A DNA stretch of 64,000 nt from Colius striatus. Taxonomy: Eukaryota > Chordata > Aves > Coliiformes > Coliidae. Shown here piece after piece: positions 46,901 through 62,505 of the stretch. The translations under genes were made by a program, and so were the position numbers. Below the pieces are notes generated by a model. It worked only from the letters and a program-made list of their open reading frames with translations. It was not told the origin of the DNA and did no database searches. Where the stretch lies: positions 4,408,001 to 4,472,000 of the forward strand of contig NC_084790.1 of assembly GCF_028858725.1 (NCBI RefSeq), in the 5' to 3' direction. Within the stretch, counting starts at the first letter, position 1; each line of letters opens with the position of its first letter.

Positions 46901-48383
46901 CTACAGCTTGCTGGTGGGGATCCATGACGTCGACCGAGCAGAGCAGGAAGAGATGGAAGTGGAGGATCGGGCAGAGGATGAGGAGTGTGAGAATGACGGT
47001 CTGGGAGGCAACCCCATTTCTTCCTATGGCACACCCCCTGACAGCCCTGGCAACCTCCTCAACTACCCTCGCTTCTTTGGGCCTGGAGAGTTCGACCCTT
47101 CTGTCGACGTCTACGCCATGAAAAGCCACGAAAGTGAGTACCTTGGAATATTGCCCTTAGGAAGGTCTGGAGGGCAGAGGAGGTGTCCTGTGGTCTGCCT
47201 GGGCTGCATGAGGTGGGACGACTGTCCACAGAGAGAGAGGCTTTGCCAAGCCTCTCCTTTGCTGTGCAATCCCTTGTGAGTGGTGTGAGTTGGAGTGAGT
47301 AGAAGTGATGCTTGGAGAGTAGAAGCATGTTCAGAGAGCGTGTGGGCCTCTGGTGTGCTGTTTCCAGTCATTCTTCTCTGCCCTTCTGCAGCCTCCAGCT
47401 GCCTTACTTTCTCTGCTAGTTGCATCAAAACAGATCTGCCACATATTCCTTAAGGAAGAGGGTGCAGCTGGGCTTTGCTCACAGCTCAGGGTGTGCTAGC
47501 GACTCTCTTGCCTTGCTAGGTGCCCCCAAGAAGGAAGTGTACTTCATGGCCATTATAGACATTCTTACGCCATATGATGCAAAGAAGAAAGCTGCACATG
47601 CTGCCAAAACAGTGAAACATGGGGTAAGCAGCCTGTCACCTGCAGGGAGGATGGGCTTTGGGGCTTCTGCTTTGCCTGCATGCCTGTGTGCCTAAGTGTG
47701 ATGTCTCCTGACACTGATTTTTCTACCAGTATGGAAATTCTTCAGTGCTCTCGTGCCCAAGAACAGCTCTTCCCTCGTTATCTCCTCAAACTGTCTTAGA
47801 ATGGCTTTCCCTTTGGTTGGTTGGAGATGCCATGCATTTACATCCCAGTTTTGAGAGGTGCTGGATTTCCCTGGTAGCCTCACAGAGCAGGAACAGACCA
47901 GCTGCAGGGGGGCATACTTACCCTGCCCTCTTCCTTGGGCCAGTTCCCTGGCAGCAATCTTGAGCTTCCCAAACGAGCTTGAGAGAAGCTCAGGTTGGCA
48001 GGACATGGAGTTTTTCATGCTCCTTCCGAATCTCCTCTAAACCATAGGGGAACAAATCCAGTGCTCTAACTCAGTGGTCTGCAGAAGATCCATCTGGAGC
48101 TAAAATCAGTTTCCTTGGGGATCTCTCTAGACCTCTCTGGGTGTTGTTTTTCTTCCTACACCTTGCAAGGTCTTTTCTGGCAGAGTCAGGCTGCACTGCC
48201 ACAATTGCTCCCTGCTGTCCTCCCTCTTCTACCCTTTGCAGTGCTGCAGGGTCTACCCTTCCAGGAGGATGTTATGACTTGTGTCTCCTCTCTGCCTTGC
48301 AGGCTGGGGCAGAGATCTCCACCGTGAACCCAGAGCAGTACTCTAAACGCTTCAACGAATTTATCTCCAATATCCTGACATAG
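28924..48383 (+). CDS. PIP4K2B: phosphatidylinositol-5-phosphate 4-kinase type II beta (10 coding exons)
   Basis: Coding exons are 28924-29100, 38125-38222, 39740-39836, 43673-43825, 44551-44697, 45053-45091, 46454-46567, 46875-47133, 47520-47623 and 48303-48383. All join in phase with GT-AG introns into 422 codons plus TAG (human is 416 aa). The enzyme phosphorylates PI5P to PI(4,5)P2, in nucleus and cytoplasm. The PIPK fold fills residues from about 37 to the end. ATP-site lysine is K156 (RFVIK), the catalytic aspartate is D284 ([11 protein letters not shown]), and the metal-binding aspartate is D375 (AIID). TRNVF at 207-211 is the beta-isoform GTP-recognition motif and identifies the paralogue. 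The acidic [14 protein letters not shown] segment matches the beta nuclear-targeting helix. The N-terminus has six extra residues rich in Ala and Gly before [12 protein letters not shown]. Intron 1 is 9 kb. Confidence 0.97.
29101..38124. other. PIP4K2B intron 1, no gene seen
   Basis: This 9-kb intron has only scattered short open frames with no recognisable product. It holds a short (CA)n tract at about 30,491-30,508 and GGA repeats near 34,126-34,150. No CR1 tail or RNA gene was seen. The first 0.3 kb is still CpG-rich and has pyrimidine-rich direct repeats (29,150-29,300). Confidence 0.6.
39837..43672. other. PIP4K2B intron 3, no gene seen
   Basis: This 3.8-kb intron holds only short open frames without similarity I recognise, and no repeat or RNA gene that I could identify. 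Confidence 0.55.
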
Positions 48384-51300
48384 TCGTCTCGAGCCTTCAG
48401 CGAGAAAGGAAGAGAAGAGGGGCTACTTCCAAACACAGAATGCAGCCTGTGACACTAAAACAGACACTGTAGCAGCATGTGGGGTGTGCGTGTGTGTGTG
48501 CGAGAGTGAATGTGTGGCACTGCGTGACTCAAAACTAATTCTAGGCCCACTTGACCCAGGTGGAAAAGTGGGTTTTTATGTTACAGAAGTGCCCAGACAC
48601 AGATTTGAGGGCTTTTTAAAAACAAGAAAAGTGCATTGTTTCAGCACTGCTCTTTCTAATGACATTTTCTCCTTCCTCTCTGGTCGAGAGAATCCCGTAG
48701 GGATACGATGTGTGGCACTGTACAAAAAGGGGTTGCTCTAGATCGTGTTCAGTGGGAGTGAAGCAGTGACTGATTCCACAAACTACTACTTTTTTTATCA
48801 TTATTATTAATTATTATTATTATTATTATTGGACTGTCTTTACCAGAAAAGACACACAAGCCCTTTTTATTTCCCTCTTGGTAGGAATTGGAAGGAAAAT
48901 AGCTCACCATTTCAAGGATGGAAAATATTACTCTGATAAGGAGGAGTCGCTGAACTTTAGGTAAATTCAGACTGGGACACTTTATTATTATTTTTTGGTT
49001 AATTTAAGTAACAAAACCTTGTTTGTTTTTGTAACTGCACTTGATTTGCAAGAAAGACGAGGGGAATGAACATCTACCAAAGATGATGGCTTAAAAAGGT
49101 GCAACTCCTAGAACCTAAAGATACCACCCAGTATGAAACGTAGTGGAGGAATTGAACAACCTCAGATAATAACCTGTTATGCTTTAAATTGGCCAACTCT
49201 GAAGATTTCCTAAAAGAAATGTAGATGTGGGATAGTGTTTGACTCTCTGGGACAGTTTCCCCGTGGCACCTTGGTCAGGATTTACCGTCTCTCTTAGATT
49301 ACAGCTTCCCATCACAATTCTGCCAGTGTTAATCTAGCTAATGTTCAGTCTTCCTTACTTTGCCCTATCTGCAACAGGTACTTGAATCTGTTTCCTGACA
49401 GAGGTTCTGTGGTTAGCTTGGTGTATTTTGTTAAGATGGCAATCTGACTTGCACATGAAGGAGTTGGACTCTGCCGGTGGGGAGTGCTGGGAGCTGTGAC
49501 TGTGGAGCAAGTTCCCACTGCTCAAGAGGACTCAGGACTTGAGCTGTGGTTGGTTTTACTCTTCTCTGCTCCATACCCCTCTCTAGAGCGACAGTCAAGG
49601 AGTGGAAATGTTCGAACACTCACACCAGATTATTTCCCCCCGCTCTCCCAGAGGAATTGGAACTGATTTGAGTGATTGAATAATGTCCTGTTTTGTCTCC
49701 AGAACGCTTGTAATATTTTTCACAGCCAGGCTTCTCCGACTTGCTTTGGGTTTTGTTAGCCCTGCTGCACAACAGTTACAGATCTTTTGGTTCTCCTCTG
49801 TTTTTCTTTCTCTCTTTTTTTTTCCAAGCAGGATTTAGCATTTTGAACAAACCTCTTGCAGTTGAAACATGTCGCTTTCTCTGCCTTGAAACTGTTTTCA
49901 CATATGCCTTTGTTTCGGGAATAAGCTGTTACGAATGTCTGTCCCGTGCTGTAACTCGTGCTACAGTTTGCTGTGTGGAATTTGGTCCTGTTGAGAGATA
50001 ACTGGTGCTCATCACATCCTGGTAATTTCCCTAGATTTAACACTAGCTCTGGTCTGGATTCCAAATGTGGGGTCGGGGGTGGGGTTTTGATCTTCGTCAC
50101 GGGAATCCCACAGGTCTCAACTTCGAAGGGGGACAACATTCAGCCCGTTGAGAGTGCACTGTAAATAGAGTCTGTAAGAAATCAAGGGTCATCATGGGAT
50201 AGGAATCTTTTTATTCATTCATGGGTCATTCCTTTTGATGTGGGACAAACTTCCTTCTGCCACTGTAGTCCAATCCCTGTCCTGTGTGATATGGGGGCTA
50301 ACACACCATTGTCTGGGAGGCTGAAGAGTCTCGTGTCTTAAGGTGTGTAGCTGGAAAAGCCACAAAACAAATGCAGCTATGAGAATGCTTTAGAAAGGGG
50401 AGGACTTGGAGGGTGTCATCAGCTTCATTTTGTGGGCATTACATCGGTTGCTTTTCTCTTGAACAATAAGCACTTAAGTTTACTACCAGCTAGAAATTAA
50501 ACACCCATCACTTCTTATTCTTGACAGTTTTAAAAATCTACATTGAATCTGCAGCTTTGGCCTGGTAAGTTTGCCCTTCTCCTTTTGGGGAACTAGCTTG
50601 TACCTTTTAAACTGTTTACCTTTAAATCATGTGCTAAAGAAACCACACAAACAAACAAAACAAGAGGTAAAAAGCGGGGAGGAAGAGACGAGGAAATTAG
50701 TGAACTGCAGACACTCTGCACTGAGACACTACAACACCACCCAAAGAATGGAGCTTGCACAGCTAGGAGCAACGGGCTCACTCACTGGGTTTCATAAACA
50801 GGACTGAAAGTGAAATGCAGTTAGTTCCTGAAGCAATCTTTACAGAAGTCACAATACTAAGGGCTTAAGAGCAGTTAACTGTGCTTTCTTATTCCACTCC
50901 AGACTCCTGCTAGAATTTAATTGGCTGCCTCTAGCACAAGTGATACGAAAAGCCCCATAAACTCGATTCCCTTTAGCACTTCCCCAGTTCTGCCACTTCT
51001 GTCAAGTTGCCATACTGTGTGTATTAAAAGTAATTAAATGCAACTTTCTCACTTAATGATGTATTACCCAGGTATGTAACTTTGTTTAACAGAAGCATTT
51101 TGTGTATTGTTTACATTTTGAGAGGTAGCATTACGTTAAAGATGCTAATGTTTTTTGTTTCTAGACAGTATTTTTATTACCAGGATAAGAAGTGAAGCTG
51201 CAAATATTTGTTTTGTTTTTAAAAGGGACTTGTTTTTTCCTTTTTTTTGGGTTGTTTTGTTTTTCCTTTTTTTTTCCCTTTTTTTAATCTTATGTTAGGT

Positions 51301-51843
51301 CACTTTTTTTAACTCAAGTATTTAAAAGCAAAACCCAGCCCTTTCAATTCTGGTTTTACAACTGCTTGTGCTAGTTTGTTGTCTGTCTCTGGTGTGAAAT
51401 TTAGTTCTAGTTTGCTGAATGTAGATGTTTCTGTCCGTAGTATGTACCCTGCAGAACACTTTACACTGAAGTGCATTTGGCTGAAAACCACCCTGGGCTG
51501 AAGGAGTTGCAGTAGGTAGGCAGATCTCTCAGATCCTGGTCAGGGTGCAGCAAACTGCAGTGCAATTCTTTCAGTCAACTGGAGTATTGAAAAAAGAAAA
51601 CAAAACCCCTCATTGTGCAGCGTCTCATCTCCAGTGCCTAAAGGCAGGGGGTTTGTGTGGGAAGTGAGGTGCAGGGTCCACGGTCCTGCCTGTACCCAGG
51701 GTCTCTCTGAACATAGACCTGATCTGTCAGAATTTAAGAGCTGAAAACTGCTTTGCCCGTTGACACAGCTCCTACAGTGTGAGCAAGAGCGGGAAGGCAG
51801 AGTGCAGAGTCTCTGTTTGAATGCTGTTCTACTCCACTAGTGC

Positions 51844-51849
51844 AATAAA
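51844..51849 (+). promoter_or_regulatory. proximal poly(A) signal of PIP4K2B
   Basis: AATAAA 3.46 kb after the stop codon. It is a candidate for a shorter 3' UTR isoform. Confidence 0.5.
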
Positions 51850-53026
51850 AACCATTTAAGAACATGCTGGGTCACCCCTTAATAGGAGCCCTGTGTTCTG
51901 GGCAGCATCTGCCCTGTGCTTCAGCTTTGGCCTCAAGAGAAGGCCTTAATCTTGCTGTAAGGAAGGAGAATGTCACCAGGAGTTCTCTTCTCACAGTAGG
52001 GAGCAGTGGGATCCCTCCCTCTGGGCTTCTACAAGCCATCACAGGGAAGACTTCTGGGGTGGGTGCCTCCAGGCTTCCTGCACAGATGAGGCTGTACTCC
52101 CACATCCTGGGTTTGAATTGGATCATCAGCAGCAGTGACAACACTTGCATCTTTGTTTCCTGGGAGGAAACTCCTGCTTTCCCCTCCTGTCAGCTGGGAC
52201 CTCGCCTCTTAGCCCAAGAAGAGTCCAAAGCAAGGTTATATCATAGTTACGGGCTGTGTTTGGTAGGGGTTGTGTCTTGGCCTCGACAGACAGATGCCTT
52301 CCAGTCCTGTGACTACTATGCAGTCTTTACAGATGCCTCCCTTCCAGCTGCACAGAGGTCTAAAGTGTTTAACCTCAAGGTGGTACAAACCTTTCAGAAA
52401 TCAGTGTGTGTGTCCTCAGCTTGGTTTGCAACCCCCCCCCCCAACCCGATCCGAGACGGCTCATCCTTCCAAAACAAACACCCATCCTCTTCCCCTCGCT
52501 GTCCTCACGCCCCGTTTCAGGTTTGCCTGGCAACTTGCCCTACTTCTGCAGAGCCCTTCTCCAGTCTCCACGTCAGCCACTACTAGTTCACCTTGCTCTT
52601 TGAATTGAGGATCTTGTGTGATGGGGATAGCAAAGCTCGGGGAAACTGGCTGCTGGGCATCCCTGGGTTGTAGCAGTTTGGGTTTTCACCACTCAGAAAG
52701 TCATGCTGGTCTCTACTCAGCTGCAGGACAAGAAACAGCAGCTGCATGGAGCTGTGTCAAGCGAGGGTGTTGCACACAGGTCACAAGGGTGAGTAGGGCT
52801 AATCAGTGCAACTGAAAATGTGCAAAAATTAATCTAAAACTGCAAAAAAAACCCCCAAACCCAACGTAAAAAGCATTCTAGGTTGGTTCCTTTCTTTTCA
52901 CTGCTGTTTTTTAAATAGGAACTTTAAGTCCTCTGTGCTTGTCTGTTTGCTAGGAGCAGTTTGAGACACTGTTACTGTTTTGAAATGCATGCATGTTACC
53001 AGATGAGTCTCCAACCAGAGAAAAAA

Positions 53027-53032
53027 AATAAA
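53027..53032 (+). promoter_or_regulatory. distal poly(A) signal of PIP4K2B
   Basis: AATAAA at the end of an A-rich stretch, followed by a GT-rich region (TTTGTGTACATCTGTT). This is the best candidate for the main 3' end. Confidence 0.6.
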
Positions 53033-53434
53033 CTTAAAACTTTGTGTACATCTGTTCCTCGCTGCTGTCCTCCTTTCACTGCTCCATGCAGCCCGTGGTC
53101 ATTTTCAGCCCCGTGTTAACCACCACTGCAAAAGGCCTTTTTTGTATAGATATATGTAGATACATGCCTATAAAATGGGAGGTTTTTAGTAAGGACTGAT
53201 CTTACCAAGGCCTGGCATGATAACAAATTGGATGTGACAGGAGCAGCTAATCCTGCTGTACTGTCTGAAGGAGCTGCTGCGGAGTCACACACCCATAGGG
53301 GTGAGCCCAGGGAGATTAGTGGAGGTAGCTCAGACAGCGAGGTAAGACCCAGGCTCCTTCTGATAGCTTTAGGGATGAGAACTTAATCCCCGTGTTCAGA
53401 CTCAAGAAAAGGAAAGTTCACAGCAACAGAGAGA

Positions 53435-53440
53435 TTTATT
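53435..53440 (-). promoter_or_regulatory. poly(A) signal of PSMB3
   Basis: TTTATT on the plus strand is AATAAA on the minus strand, 53 bp after the PSMB3 stop codon, giving a very short 3' UTR. It lies about 0.4 kb from the distal PIP4K2B signal on the other strand. Confidence 0.75.
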
Positions 53441-53492
53441 TTAAAAAAGTTCCAAGCAGAGCAGGGTGTGAAGCACGAGCAGAGCTGCTGGG

Positions 53493-57583
<4,091 letters not shown>

Positions 57584-57660
57584 GGCGCCGGCTGCACAGA
57601 TCCGCACCAGGCCCCGCACCAGGCCCCGCACCGCGCCGCGCCCGCCTCCCGCCGCTTCCC

Positions 57661-57697
57661 ATTGGCCGCCGCCCGCACGGCCGCCGCTCGCTATTGG
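57661..57697 (-). promoter_or_regulatory. PSMB3 promoter: paired CCAAT boxes
   Basis: ATTGG at 57661-57665 and 57693-57697 on the plus strand give two CCAAT boxes facing PSMB3, 32 bp apart (about three helical turns), 80-115 bp upstream of the start codon. A GC box (GGGCGGGGCC) follows at about 57,715. NF-Y with Sp1 sites is a common promoter form for housekeeping genes. Confidence 0.75.
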
Positions 57698-57894
57698 CTG
57701 CTCGGCCGCCGTGTGGGCGGGGCCGGCCGGCCGAGGCGGCCGCGGGGGGGTGAAAAGTGAAGAGTCATAGTGAGCGGTGCATGCCGGGACGGCGGCGGGG
57801 CGCGCGGGAGGGGCGGGGCCTCGGCGGGAGGGGCGGGGCCTCGGTGGGAGGGGGCGGGGTCTCGGCGGGAGGGGCGGGGCCGGCACAGGCACGG

Positions 57895-58540
57895 CGGGAA
57901 GCGCGCGCGGGGACGCGGCACGGCTGCGGAGTGTGTGCGGGGGCATGGCACGGCTGCGGGTGTGTGCGGGCCATGGCACGGCTGCGGATGTGTGCGGGGA
58001 CATGGCACGGCTGCGGGTGTGTGCGGGGACGCGGCACGGCTGCGGGTGTGTGCGGGCCATGGCACGGCTGCGGATGTGTGCGGGGGCATGACACGGCTGC
58101 GGGTGTGTGCGGGGACATGGCACGGCTGCGGGTGTGTGCGGGCCATGGCACGGCTGCGGATGTGTGCGGGGGCATGACACGGCTGCGGGTGTGTGCGGGG
58201 GCATGGCACGGCTGCGGGTGTGTGCGGGCCATGGCACGGCTGCGGATGTGTGCGGGGGCATGGCACGGCTGCGGGTGTGTGCGGGGACATGGCACGGCTG
58301 CGGGTGTGTGCGGGGGCATGGCACGGCTGCGGAGTGTGTGCGGGGACATGGCACGGCTGCGGGTGTGTGCGGGGACGCGGCACGGCTGCGGGTGTGTGCG
58401 GGGGCATGGCACGGCTGCGGGTGTGTGCGGGGGCATGGCACGGCTGCGGGTGTGTGCGGGGGCATGGCACGGCTGCGGGTGTGTGCGGGGGCATGGCATG
58501 GCTGCGGGTGTGTGCGGGGGCATGGCACGGCTGGGGGTGA
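57895..58540. repeat. 29-bp minisatellite, homogeneous part
   Basis: More than 20 tandem copies of a unit of about 29 bp (27-30) with core CATGGCACGGCTGCGG followed by a GTGTGTGCGGGG-type stretch. Variants include GGATGTG for GGGTGTG, GCGGGCC junctions and CATGACAC. Very long open frames on both strands arise because the unit has few stops in any frame. I do not regard any as a gene. Confidence 0.93.
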
Positions 58541-59225
58541 CCATGGGGTTACATGGCACAGCTGGCAGTGCACGGGGAGACATGGCATGGCCGGGGCTGA
58601 TCATAGGGATATGGCACGGCTGGGGTTGCACAGGGGGATACAGCAAAGCTGGGACTGCACGGGGGGACATAGCACGACCGGGGGTGACCATGAGGATGTG
58701 GCATGGCTGGATGTGTGTGCGGGGGGACACGGCGCAGTTGGGGGTGTCCATGGGGACATGGCACAGCGGGGGTTGTGTGTGGGTGTCCAGCACAGCTGGA
58801 TGTGTCCATGGGGACATGGCACAGCTGGAGGTGTGGGAGGGGGTCCAGCACAGCTGGATGTGTCCATGAGGACATGGCACAGCTGGATGTGCACAGGGAG
58901 GCCTGGCACAGTTGAATGTGTCCATGGGGACATAGCACAGCTGAGGGTGGTGCAGGGCATGGCACAGCTGGATGTGCTTGCAAAGGCACAGTACTGTTGG
59001 ATATATCAGCTTGGACATGGTGTAGCTGGAGGGACAAGCTGGTTACAGCATAGCTGGATGTGTCTGTGAGGACATGGCTCAACTGGAGGTACCTGCAAGG
59101 TACAGAACATCTGGATGTGCCCGTGAGGACACGGCACAGCTGGAGGAGGGTGCAGGGCACGGCACAGCTGGATATGCCTCTGGGACATGGCACAGCTGGA
59201 GGAACCTGCAGGGACGCTGCAAAGG
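58541..59225. repeat. diverged continuation of the minisatellite
   Basis: The same CATGGCACaGCTG core continues for nearly 0.7 kb, but unit length and sequence drift (GGATGTGTCCATGGGGA forms). It grades from the sharp array on the left to hardly recognisable copies near 59,225. Confidence 0.85.
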
Positions 59226-61009
59226 TGGCAGGCAGGCACAGCCATGCTATTGCTCAGTGGTGCTGGTGCTCTCTCAGGCTACAGCACCTGCACCTGCCCA
59301 ACGTGGCACCCATGTGCCCATTCCCTGCGTGCCCATGGTGAGGCTGGGATCCTGCAGGGTGGCCAGGCTGGGACCTGCCTGGTGGCACCTCCCACCTGCT
59401 CAGCCCTGTGCAGCCCTGGCATCTTCTATTGGATGCTAGGAAAAGCTGGCCAAAGCTACTCCAGGAAACCCAGCATGTACCACTCCACCATTCAGAGCCC
59501 TGTGGTGTGTCAGGCCTTGTGCAACCATCTGCTACTTCTGCACCTCTGGGACCCAGGGCCAAGAACCAAAACTCACTCTGTGGGGCAAGGGAGGGGGGAA
59601 AAACAATCTCTTTAGAAAGTGCTGCTTCAATAAGGTCTGTAAAGTCACTTTGGAAAGCCATAAACCACAGCACACCCCAGGGAGGGGAAGGGGCCTGGCA
59701 AGTGGCAGTGGGGATAGTTTTTATTCAGAGGCCTACTGAAAGGGGGATCTTAGCTCTGCAGTGTTGGATTTCCTTCCCTAACCCTGCTTGCCAGCTCTCC
59801 CCTCTCCTGGAGGAGACAGGATTAAATGTTTAATTTAGAGGAGTGATGTTGTGCCAAAGGGAAAGAGCTCTGTGTGTTTGGAAAGTCTCTCAAATACACC
59901 ACAGATCAGCCTGCCTGATTTCAATGCAACCCTCCAGCTTGGGCAGAGGCTGCTCACCTGCCCCAGGACCCAGCCCAAGGGTGCAACCCCTCCAGTGCCA
60001 CTTGTATTTGTAAAGTGTTTTCCATTGTAGAAGGCTTCTCGCAGGGGTGAAGTCAGAGGCCAAGCTCTGTCTGCTGGGAACACCAAGAAGGAGCAGCAGA
60101 GCCAGGTGGGAGCATCACCCCAGGCCCATTTTGGCAGCCTTGGCCATCTTGGGTGGCAGTGGGGAGGTGATTCCCTATGAGCACCTCTTTGCTTTTCCCT
60201 TTCCTGATGGGCTCGTGCTCTGGGATCGGGAAGGCAGCAGCAGTCCCCCTTCCTGGCATGGAGAGCCCCAGCAATTCCCCAGCACCATTTGGCACCACTG
60301 TGGGAGCATTTTGTGGCTCTGGGCTTTTGAAACAACAGGGATCTTCCTGTCAAGGCTTTATGTCCTGTATTAAGTCATTATCTTCATTATTTCTGGTATG
60401 AGAAGAATAATGGGGGGAAGCAGGGAACATAAATAGATTTTATAAGACTTTGTAAGAGAGAAAAACTTCAGCAATGCAGATTTTGGATCCCTTTCAGCTT
60501 ATTTTTAAGACAAAAGTCAGACTCTGGGTGGAAACAGGCTCTCAAGTCTGTGCTCCATTTTTAACATCCCCACACAGCCTTTTGCTTACGGGAGAAGCCG
60601 CAGTGCAGACAGAACCCCAGGCTGTGCAGAAACGCTTTTGTTCACACCAGGGGCTGGTTTCACCCTTGCCCAGTGCCTTGGACAGAACTGTGAGCCCACA
60701 GGGAGCACTGGGGCCACATCCTGCCTCTTCACACCTTCTCTCCATGCAGCACAGAGCCCGGTCCTGCGGGCAAAGACCACCCCACCAGAGCGTGGACAGC
60801 TCACTTTTCCTACCTATTTTTTCTTCCATTTTCCCCATTTCTTCCCCTGCACAGCCAAAAAGCCACCACTACCCGCCCCACGAGATCCGGGACCGACCCC
60901 TTCCGTCTGCCCTGCCCTCGCCGTGTCCATCCTCGGCCGCTCCCTCGGACCGGTCCTGATAAAAAAAAGGGGGGGGGGGGGTAAGAACACAGGAAAAAAC
61001 CAATACTCG
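59226..61009. other. intergenic stretch, nothing identified
   Basis: No gene, RNA or clear mobile element was found. Open frames of up to about 170 codons occur on both strands but have no recognisable domain. It ends in a short A run and G run (about 60,961-60,981). Confidence 0.5.
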
Positions 61010-61026
61010 CGTCCCTGGGTGGGCTC

Positions 61027-61077
<51 letters not shown>

Positions 61078-61083
61078 AGAGAC
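61010..61083 (-). tRNA. tRNA-Asn (GTT)
   Basis: This 74-nt gene on the minus strand has acceptor GTCTCTG/CAGGGAC with discriminator G, D arm GCGC..GCGC, anticodon arm TTCGG-CTGTTAA-CCGAA (anticodon GTT, Asn), and T arm GGTGG-TTCGAGC-CCACC. The A and B boxes are intact and there is no intron. The Pol III terminator is TTTTTT on the minus strand (60,994-60,999). It stands alone between PSMB3 and the next CpG island. Confidence 0.97.
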
Positions 61084-61479
61084 CGTACCGGGTGCCATCG
61101 ACGTGGCGAACACAGTCGGCGGCGGCATCCCGGGGCGCAACCGGCGGGCTGCGGACAGCGGGACACCAGGCACCGGGCCCCGCAGGCGAGGCGGAGAGTT
61201 CATCACGCAGCGGCAACCTCTGCCTCGGCGCCGAGTACAGCGCGTGTACGGAAGCGCCCTCGGCCGCGCTGAGAACCACGCGAGAAGCGGCGCGGGGCGG
61301 CGGGGACGGCTGGCGCTTGCGGAGCGGGGATGCGGGACCGAGCGCCCGCCGACACGCGTGGGCAGCCCGGCTGCCCGCACCTCCCGAAATCCCCCGTGAG
61401 CTCCCCGCAAGGTGCCCCTTCCCTCCGAGCGGGGCCAGCCCAGCGGCGAAAAGTGACCCCGGGAGCCTGCCCGCCCCGG

Positions 61480-61707
61480 TTCCCTTCCCTTTCCCTCCTC
61501 TTTTATTTCTCTCCCGCTTTTCCTTTTTTCTCCTGCCCTTTTTCTTTTCTTCCCTCCTTTCTTCTTTTCCTTTCCTCCTATTCTTTTTTTCCCCTCCTTT
61601 TCTTCCATTTCCCCCTTTCTTTCTCAAATTTCCCTCTAATTTTTCCCATCCTTTTTTTCCCCCTTGTTTTTTCTTTTTAAATTTCCCCTTTTGCTTTCCC
61701 CTCCTGC
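61480..61707 (+). repeat. long polypyrimidine tract
   Basis: About 230 bp are almost wholly C and T with very few purines. It follows the CpG-rich block 61,090-61,470 upstream of the tRNA-Asn gene. Open frames through it are low complexity. Confidence 0.9.
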
Positions 61708-62194
61708 CGCGGTTCCCACGGGTCTCGTCGAGCACCAGACCCCACGCCCCAGGGGTCGGGGAAGACCCCACGGGGCCCGGGATGCCCCGCGTCGCATCTC
61801 AGGTGGAAGTCTCCCCTATTTAGGGCCAAAAACGGCCCCAGGGCTGGTGGCGGGGGTTGCCGAGGCACCACCCGAGCAGTGCCGCGGTGATGGGCGAACA
61901 CGGGGACCCGTTAGCAGGTAGCGGAGCGGGGCTGCCTCTCCAGCTCGCGTTTTGAGTCCAGTCCAGCGGCTTTTAGGCGGGCTCTGCTTTCCTCTCCGAG
62001 CACGAAGGGGGGCGGTGTCGCGGCGGGTGTGGGGCAGCAGTACCGAAGCGGCGATGTTCCCCCCCCGTCGGGGCGGCGCCGATGGGGAAGGGAGGGGGGG
62101 GAGGCGGCCGTGTCGGGGGGGGGGGGAGGGGGGGCTCCCCCAATCTCGGCCCCTCACTCACTGCCCTCCTCCGCAACACCCCAAAGGAATGAGG

Positions 62195-62202
62195 TCACGT
62201 GA
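62195..62202. promoter_or_regulatory. palindromic E-box in CpG island
   Basis: TCACGTGA (USF/TFE-type E-box), followed by an Sp1-like GGGGCGGGGCC. It lies about 200 bp before the probable non-coding exon ending at 62,505. Confidence 0.5.
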
Positions 62203-62235
62203 GGCGGGGCGGGGCCTGGCGGCGGCCGGAGGAGG

Positions 62236-62408
62236 GAAAAATAATTAAAAAAAAAAAAGGAGGAAAAAAAATTATTTATTTAAAAAAAAAAAAAAAAAGG
62301 AGGAGGAAAGAGAGGGGAGGAAAAAAAAAAAAAAAAAAAAGAAGGGAAGGGGGGGGGAAAAAAAAACCCAACCAAAAAATCCACGAGAGAGAGGAAAAAA
62401 AAAAAAGG
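62236..62408. repeat. A- and AG-rich purine tract
   Basis: Runs of A up to about 22 long alternate with AGGAGG and GGGGGGG blocks, nearly all purine on the plus strand. It directly precedes the GC-rich probable exon. Long homopolymers make the base count uncertain. Confidence 0.85.
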
Positions 62409-62505
62409 GGCCCCGTCCGCTGCGCCGCCGCCGCGCCGAGCCCCGCCGAGCCGCGCCGACCGGCGGCAGCGAGCGGAGGGGCGGCCGCCGGGCCGCCGCC
62501 AGCAG
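62409..62505 (+). other. probable 5' non-coding exon (PCGF2 by synteny)
   Basis: A CCGCCG-rich segment ends in CCAGCAG followed by a donor-like GTAGGG at 62,506. It lies in a CpG island that faces away from PSMB3. In human, PCGF2 lies head to head with PSMB3, so this may be its first, untranslated exon. No PCGF2 coding sequence is inside the window, so the naming rests on gene order only. The exon start is a guess. Confidence 0.35.

Larger units (their letters stand above)
48384..53040 (+). other. PIP4K2B 3' UTR (about 4.6 kb)
   Basis: No coding exon follows the stop codon. The stretch is unique, AU-rich in places, and contains a TTA/ATT microsatellite (about 48,799-48,831), T-rich runs (51,222-51,290) and a 13-C run near 52,430. 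Poly(A) signals at 51,844 and 53,027 give two plausible ends. The extent is inferred from signals and from the known long 3' UTR of the mammalian gene. Confidence 0.6.

Noticed and set aside
59254-60353. Minus-strand frames of 139 and 172 codons between PSMB3 and the tRNA-Asn gene
   Set aside because: No recognisable motif, no paired splice sites that extend them, and similar lengths are expected by chance in GC-rich DNA.
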